Below are positions 30,331 to 37,705 of a stretch of DNA of 37,705 nt, in pieces. The translations under genes were made by a program, and so were the position numbers. Source of the DNA: Pseudonocardiales bacterium (GTDB lineage Bacteria > Actinomycetota > Actinomycetes > Mycobacteriales > Pseudonocardiaceae); the NCBI GenBank assembly GCA_003244245.1, contig QHBY01000359.1, positions 1 through 37,705 on the forward strand, written 5' to 3'. Positions within the stretch are counted from its first letter, which is position 1; each line of letters starts with the position of its first letter. The notes beneath the pieces were generated by a model that saw only the letters and a program-made list of their open reading frames with translations, searched no databases and had not been told where the DNA came from.

Positions 30331-31089
30331 ATGAGCGCGCCCGCGACAACCGACCCGCCGATGATCCGGATGGTGGGTGTGCACAAGCATTTCGGGTCGC
30401 TGCACGTACTTCGCGACATCGACCTGGACGTGGCGCCGGGCGAGGTGGTGGTGGTGCTGGGACCCTCCGGGTCCGGTAAGTCGACGCTGTGCCGCACTCT
30501 CAACCGTCTGGAGCCGATCGACGAGGGCCGGATCGAGATCGACGGAATACCGCTGCCCGAAGAAGGCCGGGAGCTGGCCCGGCTGCGCGCCGATGTCGGC
30601 ATGGTCTTCCAGCAGTTCAACCTCTTCGCTCACAAGACGATCGCGGAGAACGTCGAGCTCGCTCCGGTGCGGGTGCGCCGGATCGGCAGACCCGAAGCGC
30701 ACGAGGCTGCGACGCAGCTGCTCAAGCGGGTCGGGATCAGTGATCAGGCCGACAAGTATCCCGCGCAGCTTTCGGGTGGTCAGCAGCAGCGAGCCGCGAT
30801 CGCCCGCGCGCTGGCCATGCGCCCGAAAGTGATGCTCTTCGACGAGCCGACCTCGGCGCTGGATCCCGAGATGGTTCAGGAGGTGCTCGACGTGATGACG
30901 TCGCTCGCCCGCGATGGCATGACCATGCTGGTGGTCACCCACGAGATGGGCTTCGCTCGCCGCGCCGCGCACCGGGTGGTGTTCATGTCCGACGGCGAGA
31001 TCGTCGAGGACTCCGTGCCCGATCAATTCTTCACCGCGCCGCGCTCGGATCGTGCCAAGGAGTTCCTCGGCAAGATATTAACGCATTGA
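30331..31089 (+). CDS. gluA: Glutamate ABC transporter ATP-binding protein
   Basis: [58 protein letters not shown]; followed by gluBCD. Confidence 0.92.
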   Translation: MSAPATTDPPMIRMVGVHKHFGSLHVLRDIDLDVAPGEVVVVLGPSGSGKSTLCRTLNRLEPIDEGRIEIDGIPLPEEGRELARLRADVGMVFQQFNLFAHKTIAENVELAPVRVRRIGRPEAHEAATQLLKRVGISDQADKYPAQLSGGQQQRAAIARALAMRPKVMLFDEPTSALDPEMVQEVLDVMTSLARDGMTMLVVTHEMGFARRAAHRVVFMSDGEIVEDSVPDQFFTAPRSDRAKEFLGKILTH

Positions 31090-31145
31090 CGATTCATGGC
31101 CGGGGTTCCTACTAGGTTCACCAGCACTGACGTGAGGAGTAGCGC

Positions 31146-32039
31146 ATGCGCTGCAAGGCCGTCCTGAGAGTGGGGGTAGCCATGGCCGCATTCGCCATGG
31201 CTACGACCGCATGCGGGCAGCAGCAAGACCTGGGCGGCGGCGGCACGACGCCGACCGTCGCCCAAGGTGTCCACTTTGAGCCCGGCACCACGATGGCCAA
31301 GATCGCCGAGGCCCACACCATTCGGATCGGCACCAAGTTCGACCAGCCGCTGTTCGGCCAGCAGACACTCGGCGGCAACCTCACCGGCTTCGACACCGAG
31401 GTAGCCCGGATCGTCGCCGGCGCGCTCGGGATCCCGCCGGACAAGGTGCAATGGGTGGAGTCGCCCTCCGCGCAGCGTGAGGAGTTGATCAAGCAGGGTA
31501 GAGTGGACCTGGTAGTGGCGACTTACACGATCAACGACAAGCGCCGCCAGCAGGTCAGCTTTGCGGGCCCGTACTACCTCGCCGGGCAATCGCTCATGGT
31601 CAAGTCCGACAACACCACCATCACCGGGCCCGACTCGCTACGCGGCGCCAAGGCCAAAGTGTGCTCGGTGCAGGGTTCAACCCCGGCGGAGAACATCCGG
31701 AAATACATCGATCCCGCTCAGCTCACGGTGTTCGACGTTTACTCCAAGTGCGCCGACGCGCTGCGCACCGGCCAGGTCGACGTCGTGACCACCGACAACG
31801 TGGTCCTGCTGGGGTTCGTGAGCAACAGCAACGGCGCGTTCAAGCTGGTGGGCGACACCTTCACCAAAGAGCCCTACGGCATCGGGATCCGCAAAGGTGA
31901 CGTCGCATTCTGCACTTTCATCAACGACTCGCTCACCCAAGCGGCCAAGTCCGGCGCGTACGCCAACGCCTGGAAGACGACGGCCGGGAAGGTAGCGGAG
32001 CAGACGCCACAGCTGCCCACATTCGACAGTTGCAGTTAA
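31146..32039 (+). CDS. gluB: Glutamate-binding lipoprotein
   Basis: Lipobox ATTAC; SBP_bac_3 core IRIGTKFDQPLFGQQTLGGNLTGFDTEVARIVAGALG. Confidence 0.92.
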   Translation: MRCKAVLRVGVAMAAFAMATTACGQQQDLGGGGTTPTVAQGVHFEPGTTMAKIAEAHTIRIGTKFDQPLFGQQTLGGNLTGFDTEVARIVAGALGIPPDKVQWVESPSAQREELIKQGRVDLVVATYTINDKRRQQVSFAGPYYLAGQSLMVKSDNTTITGPDSLRGAKAKVCSVQGSTPAENIRKYIDPAQLTVFDVYSKCADALRTGQVDVVTTDNVVLLGFVSNSNGAFKLVGDTFTKEPYGIGIRKGDVAFCTFINDSLTQAAKSGAYANAWKTTAGKVAEQTPQLPTFDSCS

Positions 32040-32052
32040 CCCCGGTACGCCC

Positions 32053-32703
32053 GTGGACATCATCCTCGACAACTTTGGGTTGTACCGCGACGGCTTTATC
32101 ACAACCTTGCAGATCTGCCTGTACGCGGCGGTCGGGTCGCTGATGCTCGGTACTGTGATCGCCACCTTCCGGGTCTCCCCGTTGCCGCCGCTGCGCGCCA
32201 CGGGTACGGCCTGGGTGACCGTGTTCCGCAACTGCCCACTCACCATCGTTCTGTTCTTTTGTGCCTTCGGCCTGCCTGAGCTCGGCATCAAAGGCGCCTA
32301 TTTCTGGTTCGGCATCACGGGCCTGGTGCTCTATACCTCGGCCTTCGTCTGCGAGGCCGTGCGCAGCGGGATCAACGCGGTGGCGCCCGGACAGGCCGAG
32401 GCAGCTCGGGCAGTGGGGCTGACCTTCACCCAGTCGCTGCGAGACATCGTGTTGCCGCAAGCGCTGCGCAGCGTCGTGCCGCCGCTCGGTAGCGTGATTA
32501 TCGCGATGGTCAAGAATTCGGCGATCGTCGGCGCGTTCGGGGTTGGCGGGGATCTGTTCAGCGTGCAAGCCAGGCTGACCTCCGCGCAGGGACTCTCGCT
32601 CATTCCGGTGTTGCTCGGAGTGGCGTTAGGCTACTTGGTCATCACGATTCCGGCCGGCGTGGCGTTGGGCGTCATCGAGCGCAGGGTCGCGGTAGTGCGG
32701 TGA
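32053..32703 (+). CDS. gluC: Glutamate ABC transporter permease
   Basis: His/Glu/Gln-type permease; EAVRSGINAVAPGQAEAARAVGLTFTQSLRDIVLPQALR; GTG start. Confidence 0.92.
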   Translation: MDIILDNFGLYRDGFITTLQICLYAAVGSLMLGTVIATFRVSPLPPLRATGTAWVTVFRNCPLTIVLFFCAFGLPELGIKGAYFWFGITGLVLYTSAFVCEAVRSGINAVAPGQAEAARAVGLTFTQSLRDIVLPQALRSVVPPLGSVIIAMVKNSAIVGAFGVGGDLFSVQARLTSAQGLSLIPVLLGVALGYLVITIPAGVALGVIERRVAVVR

Positions 32704-33599
32704 GCATCACGATGCTCTACGACCGTCCCGGCCCGCGCACCCGCAAGCGCATCCTGGCAGTCAGTATCATCGTCAGCCTGGCGCTTGCCACGCTGGTAAT
32801 CCTGGTGATATATCGGCTAGCCGCTCAAGGCCAGCTCACCGAGGAGAAGTGGGGACCGGTCGTCAACCCGGCGAACCCGTTCTTCGTTGCGCTGTGGGCC
32901 AACCTTGGCCTGGCTATGCTGCGCAACGGCGAAGCGGCCGTCCTGGCGATGGTGTCCTCGCTGCTGTTGGGCGCCGTGTTGGCCGTGACCAGGATCAGCT
33001 TGCCCCGCTGGGGACGCTGGAGCGTGGTAGCGCCGATGGAGTTCTTCCGCGGTCTGCCGGTCGTCATCGCGATCTTCTTCGCCGCTCGGGTGCTGCCCGA
33101 GCTCGGCGTGAGCCTCCCGCTGCTGTGGTATCTGGTGATCGGACTTACCGCGTACAACTCGGTGATCATCGCCGAGATCGTGCGGGCCGGTATCGCGTCG
33201 CTTCCCCGCGGCCAGGCCGAGGCCGCGGCAGCAATCGGGCTCACTCGCGGACAGGCACTGCGCTTGATCCTGGTCCCGCAGGCCGTCCGGGTGATGCTCC
33301 CCGCGCTGATCAGCCAGCTAGTAGTGATCTTCAAGGACACCTCACTCGGTTTCGTGATCCAGTACGTCGAGGCGGTGAGGTTCGTGGGAATCGCCATTCA
33401 GCAGCTACGCAATCCGCTGCAGCTCTACCTGGCCATCGGCGTGATTTTCATCCTGATCAACTACGGGCTCAGCAGGCTGGCCGTGTGGGCCGAATGGCGG
33501 TTGACTCGGGTACGACCGGGTGCGGTCGTGCCCAAGGCCACGACGACACTAACGCCGGGCGAGCCGATCTTAGCCGGGACCAGCGCAGCCGGAGGCTGA
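32700..33599 (+). CDS. gluD: Glutamate ABC transporter permease
   Basis: EIVRAGIASLPRGQAEAAAAIGLTRGQALRLILVPQAVR; overlaps gluC by 4 nt. Confidence 0.92.
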   Translation: MSITMLYDRPGPRTRKRILAVSIIVSLALATLVILVIYRLAAQGQLTEEKWGPVVNPANPFFVALWANLGLAMLRNGEAAVLAMVSSLLLGAVLAVTRISLPRWGRWSVVAPMEFFRGLPVVIAIFFAARVLPELGVSLPLLWYLVIGLTAYNSVIIAEIVRAGIASLPRGQAEAAAAIGLTRGQALRLILVPQAVRVMLPALISQLVVIFKDTSLGFVIQYVEAVRFVGIAIQQLRNPLQLYLAIGVIFILINYGLSRLAVWAEWRLTRVRPGAVVPKATTTLTPGEPILAGTSAAGG

Positions 33600-33653
33600 T
33601 GCCATAACGGAGTGGGTCTCCATCATCCGTGGTCAGTTACGAGGGGGAAAGAT

Positions 33654-34144
33654 ATGAAAACCACGAACACCGCGGCGCCCATGGCGCTCAGTGCGACGCT
33701 GGCGATGGCCACAATGGCTGTCACAATCGCGACAGCCCATGCCGATGGGGAGGACACCTGGACGTACTGGGGCGACGGCGTCTCGCCTGTGACCGGAGAC
33801 CGCGTCACGACGTTCAACGGAGGATTCGGAGGTCCCGACGACACGACATGCTCCCTGTCCCTGCGGGTAAGACGCTACCCCGACTTGCCGAACAGCCCCG
33901 GATGCTGGAACCAGCGTCCTACGCTCAATGCCCCAACCCGCGCGGCACAGCCTTCGAGCTGACTCTGGACATGTGGGACGAGCACTTCAACAAGGTGGCG
34001 CATAGTGAGGTCATCCAGTCGAACACCTTGGCCGCACAGGCGCGTGTAAACGGCCCTCGGGGGCGACGCTGCTTCACAGTGACAGGCATCAAGAACGGCT
34101 CATACACCGGAGCAGGACAACTCGACATCTGCGGCACCTGGTAG
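33654..34144 (+). pseudogene. Small secreted protein with apparent frameshift
   Basis: Signal peptide (MKTTNTAAPMALSATLAMATMAVTIATAHADGEDTWTYW...) in one frame; C-terminal half (SYAQCPNPRGTAFELTLDMWDEHFNKVAHSEVIQ...RRCFTVTGIKNGSYTGAGQLDICGTW) in another. Confidence 0.6.
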
Positions 34145-34219
34145 GGGCCGAAGATGATCTCTCGCTGATCCGCTTGCGGACGCACGCGGCCTCCTCACGC
34201 GCCTTATGATCGCGGAGCT

Positions 34220-34235
34220 CGCCGCGTAGGCGGCG
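34220..34235. terminator. GC hairpin just beyond the 3' end of the ABC ATPase gene, weak terminator candidate
   Basis: CGCCGC-GTAG-GCGGCG, no T-tract. Confidence 0.35.
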
Positions 34236-34249
34236 CGGACCCTCGGAGA

Positions 34250-35215
34250 TCAGCTCGCGTACAACGTGCGCACCAGGTCCTCGATGGACGGCTCCGCCAC
34301 GGTCAGATCGCGCACCGCCACTCGGCTCGCTACCTCCGCGATCAGCGTGGCCGCGGTGGTCTGCGATGGCGAGAACGCCAGTCGCTGGCGCAGCCCGTCC
34401 GCCTCCACCGTTACTCCGAGCACACCGGGCAGTCCGTCCAGCGCCGCTGACGGCTCCATCAGCTCCACCACCAGCTGGCGCGCGCCGCCGAAGCGCCGCC
34501 GTAGCGCGTCGAGGTCACCGTCGACGAGCACCCGCCCGTGGTCGATCACCACCAGCCGGCGGCACAGCCGCTCCACGTCGGGCAGGTCGTGGGTGGTGAG
34601 CAGCAGCGTCACGGCACGCTCGGCGTTGACCCCGGCGAGGAAGCCGCGCAGCCGTTCCTTGCTGGCCAGGTCCAGCCCGATGGTGGGCTCGTCGAGCACG
34701 ACCAGCTCGGGGTCGTGCAGCAGCGCGGCGGTGACCTCGCCCCGCATCCGCTGACCGAGCGAGAGCTGCCGGACGGGCACCCGCAGGAACCCTGCCATGT
34801 CGAGCAGCTCAACGTGCCGCTCCAACCGCTGCGCAAACACCACGGGCGGAATCCGGTGCACGACGCGCAGCAGCTCGAAGCTCTCCACCAGAGGAAGGTC
34901 CCACCACAGTTGGCTGCGTTGACCGAACACCACGCCGATGCGGCGGGCCAGCTCGCGGCGCCGCCGTACCGGCTCCAGCCCGCACACCTCAACCCGGCCC
35001 GCGGTCGGCACCAGGATTCCCGTCAACATCTTGATCGTGGTCGATTTACCTGCGCCATTGGGGCCGAGGAACCCGACCGCCTCGCCGCGAGCGATCGACA
35101 AGGTGACGCCGTCGACGGCGATCACCGGCGCGGCCCGGCGGCGTCGGAACTCGCGGCGCAGCCCCTCGGTTTCGACCGCCGGTGAGCCGGCTCGGCTCTG
35201 ACGCGAGGAGCTCAC
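34250..35215 (-). CDS. ABC-2 type exporter ATP-binding protein
   Basis: VGFLGPNGAGKSTTIKMLTGILVPTAG, QLSLGQRMRGEVTAALLHDPELVVLDEPTIGLDL; GTG start overlaps the preceding permease stop. Confidence 0.9.
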   Translation of the reverse strand: MSSSRQSRAGSPAVETEGLRREFRRRRAAPVIAVDGVTLSIARGEAVGFLGPNGAGKSTTIKMLTGILVPTAGRVEVCGLEPVRRRRELARRIGVVFGQRSQLWWDLPLVESFELLRVVHRIPPVVFAQRLERHVELLDMAGFLRVPVRQLSLGQRMRGEVTAALLHDPELVVLDEPTIGLDLASKERLRGFLAGVNAERAVTLLLTTHDLPDVERLCRRLVVIDHGRVLVDGDLDALRRRFGGARQLVVELMEPSAALDGLPGVLGVTVEADGLRQRLAFSPSQTTAATLIAEVASRVAVRDLTVAEPSIEDLVRTLYAS

Positions 35216-36016
35216 GAGCCGGTCCCCACATAGCGCCGTAGGCCGGTCCGCCATACCAGCGCTGCGGCGGCCACCGCGACCGCTGCCACCAGCGGTGCGC
35301 ACCACTGCAGCGCGGTCGGCAGGCCTAGCGGGTCAGGCTTGCCCAGCAGGCCGAGCACGGGATAGTAGGCCACGAACGCGCCGGGTACCACGAAGGCCAG
35401 CAGCCGGCGCACCCAGTCGGAGAAGATGGTGATCGGGTAGCTGGTGAACTCGTTGGATCCGTAGGTCACGCTGTTGGCAAGCTCGCGGCCGTCCACCACC
35501 CAGAAGCAGACCGACGTGGCCACCACCCAGATCGCGCCGAGGAGCACCGCCCCCGACAGCGGAGAGGCAATTCAGCAGCAGCACCCTCGCCGGGGTCCAG
35601 GCGACTCTCACAGCGAGCAGCGCGTAGGCCAACGTCAGCGCCCCGGCGGCCACTCGACCGATCCGGCGCAGCGCGATGTCTGCGGCGCAGAGCTGGCCGA
35701 GCACGCTCAGCGGGCGCAGCAGCATCGCGTCCAGCTCGCCGCGGCGGATCAGGTCCGGGAGGCGGTCCAGTTGCCCGACGGCCAGGTCGGCCAGCCCGAA
35801 GCCCACCGAGGCCAGCCCGTAGATCAGCAGCACCTCGTCACGGGAGAACCCGCCCATCGCGGCCACTCGGCCGAACAGCACCAGGATCGCCAGGAGGTCG
35901 ACGCCCTGCGCGAGCCCCTGGCCCGCGAGCTGCAGGCCGAACGATGTCGGGTAGGCGAGCTGGCTGCGCACCGCCCCACCCAGCAGTCGGCGGTAGGCCT
36001 CCAGCCGCTCAGCCAC
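35212..36016 (-). pseudogene. ABC-2 type permease split by an apparent frameshift
   Basis: N-terminal part MAERLEAYRRLLGGAVRSQLAYPTSFGLQLAGQG...WTPARVLLL; continues in another frame as IASPLSGAVLLGAIWVVATSVCFWVVDGRELANSVTYGSNEFTSYPITIFSDWVRRLLAFVVPGAFVAYYP. Confidence 0.75.
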
Positions 36017-36794
36017 CTTGCACCACCAGCCGGTGCACCGCCCGCGCCAGCACCAGCCGTCCAGCGCCGAGCAGCAACACAGCCCACAGCAGCTGGCCGG
36101 CCAGCAGCCAGGCCGCGTCGCCCCGCCCGAGCAGCAGGTCGGTCGGGGTCTGGACCATCGCGGGAAACGGCGTCGCCGCCAGGACCGCGGCCGCCCAGCC
36201 AGGGAAGTACGGCACGGGAATGATCAGTCCGGCCAGCATGGGCGCGACGACGGCATAGATGGTGAGCACGCCGCGCGAGTCGAGCAGCCAGAACGCGGTG
36301 AGGTTGATCAGGAAACGCAGCCCAAAGCTGACCAGCACGGCGAGCAGCACGCCGACAGCGAAGGACAACCAGCGAACGGGCGACGTCGGCAGCGCCAGCT
36401 CGAAGGCCAACCCGCCGATCACCACCGGCACGGCAAACCGGGTCATCATCGCGAAGCTGGCGCGTCCGAGGTCCTCGGCGAGCAGCGCCGCCTGCAAGTC
36501 GACAGGGCGCAGAAGGTCGGCGCTGACCTGACCAGTGCGCACCCGCCCGGCCAGCTCACCTTCCCCGAAGATCATCACAACGACCAGCAGGCCCTGCCCC
36601 ACCCACACGAAGGTGACCGCCGACGCCGGGTCGTAGCCGGCCACCCGCGCCGACCCGGCGAACACGGTGAGCACGATCGCGGTGCGAAGGAAGCCGAACA
36701 TTGTGTTGGTGACGAGGCCGGCGAACACGGCCTGGCGGTAGGTGGCGTAGCGCAGGAACCCGGCGCGCGTCAGCCGCACCGCGCACGTCAGCAC
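36009..36794 (-). CDS. ABC-2 type permease, partner of the preceding one; start uncertain
   Basis: LTRAGFLRYATYRQAVFAGLVTNTMFGFLRTAIV; hydrophobic; 8-nt overlap with the next permease. Confidence 0.82.
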   Translation of the reverse strand: MLTCAVRLTRAGFLRYATYRQAVFAGLVTNTMFGFLRTAIVLTVFAGSARVAGYDPASAVTFVWVGQGLLVVVMIFGEGELAGRVRTGQVSADLLRPVDLQAALLAEDLGRASFAMMTRFAVPVVIGGLAFELALPTSPVRWLSFAVGVLLAVLVSFGLRFLINLTAFWLLDSRGVLTIYAVVAPMLAGLIIPVPYFPGWAAAVLAATPFPAMVQTPTDLLLGRGDAAWLLAGQLLWAVLLLGAGRLVLARAVHRLVVQGG

Positions 36795-36852
36795 TCGATC
36801 AAGGTTACGGCTGCGGTCAACTACTCTTCCGGGAACCCCTAGAGTCGTCGCG

Positions 36853-37566
36853 GTGCGCAGGCAACCGGTGACCCGTGGTCCACTCTCCCGGTCCCGGTCA
36901 ATCTTGTACGTCATGCGCCGGCGCGGATGGCTGCGGCCGCGCCGGATCGGTTGCCTGCTGATCCTGCTGGTGATCGTCGGGATCGCAGCGTTGTGGCTGC
37001 TGGGCCGGGCCGTCGACGGGGTCACCGATCGGTTCCGCGATCACCCCGCCCCGGTGGCGGGCAGCCCCTTCGACACCGTCGCGCCAGCACGCCCGGCAAG
37101 CAGCGGATCACCGGCCATCGACCGGATCACCCGGCGCGGCAAGCTCATCGTCGCTGTCCAGGAAAGGCGTGGGCTGGCGCAGCGCTCGCCCGGTTCCGGC
37201 GGATACACCGGGTTCGACATCGCGATGCTTGATCTGATCGCACGTGACTTGGGGGTGGATCCCGCACGCACCAGCTTCAAGCCGCTGACCGGGGGAAGTC
37301 GGGAAGCGGCACTGGGCCGAGGCGAAGCGGATCTCGCGCTCGGCGGTTACGCGATCACCGCAGCACGCAGCGCCGAAGTGGGCATCGCGGGCCCCTACTT
37401 GGTGCTGGGAGGCACCGAATACGGCATCGGCCTGCCGCCGGGCGACCCGGTGCTGCGCGAACGGGTCACCGCGGTGTTGCGGCGCGCGTTCGACGACGGC
37501 ACCTGGGCGCGGCGCTACGCCGAGGATCTCGGCGCGCCGGTACCCAACCCCCCGGTGCTGCGCTGA
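36853..37566 (+). CDS. Membrane-anchored SBP_bac_3-like protein with most of lobe 2 missing; start may be ATG 36913
   Basis: N-terminal TM (CLLILLVIVGIAALWLLG), ITRRGKLIVAVQERRGL, GYTGFDIAMLDLIARDLG, ADLALGGYAIT, AGPYLVLGGTEYGIGLPPGDPVLRERV. Confidence 0.75.
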   Translation: MRRQPVTRGPLSRSRSILYVMRRRGWLRPRRIGCLLILLVIVGIAALWLLGRAVDGVTDRFRDHPAPVAGSPFDTVAPARPASSGSPAIDRITRRGKLIVAVQERRGLAQRSPGSGGYTGFDIAMLDLIARDLGVDPARTSFKPLTGGSREAALGRGEADLALGGYAITAARSAEVGIAGPYLVLGGTEYGIGLPPGDPVLRERVTAVLRRAFDDGTWARRYAEDLGAPVPNPPVLR

Positions 37567-37567
37567 T

Positions 37568-37705
37568 CTACTTCTGGTTGCGCCGGAACAGCCGGATCAG
37601 CGGGTCGAACCGGAGATCCACCACGCGCTCCTTCATCGGAATCAAGGCATTGTCCGTGATCTTGATGTGCTCGGGGCAGACTTCGGTGCAGCACTTGGTG
37701 ATGTT
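37568..37705 (-). CDS. sdhB: Succinate dehydrogenase/fumarate reductase iron-sulfur subunit, C-terminal 45 codons (partial at window edge)
   Basis: Minus strand translates NITKCCTEVCPEHIKITDNALIPMKERVVDLRFDPLIRLFRRNQK*. Confidence 0.85.
   Translation of the reverse strand, partial: NITKCCTEVCPEHIKITDNALIPMKERVVDLRFDPLIRLFRRNQK

Noticed and set aside
30205-31026. N-terminal extension of the miaB ORF (28747..31026)
   Set aside because: Antisense to gluA; miaB homology starts near 30204.
34145-34249. Possible recX remnant after gluD (RELISEGPRRLRGELRDHKAREEAACVRKRISERSS on -)
   Set aside because: Considered because recX lies next to glu genes in some actinobacteria, but no start codon or RecX motif could be supported.
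35474-36842. ORFs 35474..36223 and 36018..36842 on +
   Set aside because: Gln/Pro/Arg-rich antisense frames of the ABC-2 permeases.

Overview
High-GC actinobacterial chromosome segment. The order sigB-ideR-galE-PAC2 ... nrdR-LysM-lexA-hflX-dapF-miaA-DUF349-miaB resembles the sigB/ideR-lexA-miaB region of Mycobacterium and Pseudonocardiales (recalled, not searched). It is mostly conserved core: plsC-like acyltransferase, DUF3039, DUF3099, HhH-GPD, a PHA granule cluster (phaC, XRE regulator, phasin), dtd, sigB, acuC-like deacetylase, sulfurtransferase, ideR, galE, DUF4192, methyltransferase, PAC2, HtrA-like lipoprotein protease, poxB-like TPP enzyme, nrdJ/nrdR, LysM/lexA, hflX, dapF, miaA, DUF349, miaB and gluABCD. 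After gluD come an ABC-2 exporter, a substrate-binding-like protein and the end of sdhB. I found no tRNA/rRNA, CRISPR, transposase, integrase or prophage. I do not see a clear-cut new multi-gene system. The most unusual observations are: (i) gene remnants on both sides of poxB, a GMC oxidoreductase tail fused in frame to it and an HpnB-like glycosyltransferase tail upstream; (ii) a membrane-anchored periplasmic-binding-protein-like ORF that lacks most of lobe 2; (iii) a DUF3099 gene with no ATG/GTG/TTG start, lying in frame behind a TAG; (iv) apparent frameshifts in a secreted protein and an ABC-2 permease; (v) well-formed regulatory sites (SOS boxes, NrdR box, ECF-type sigB promoter, phasin promoter, a phaC upstream tandem repeat). 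All family calls come from reading motifs; no database search was run.
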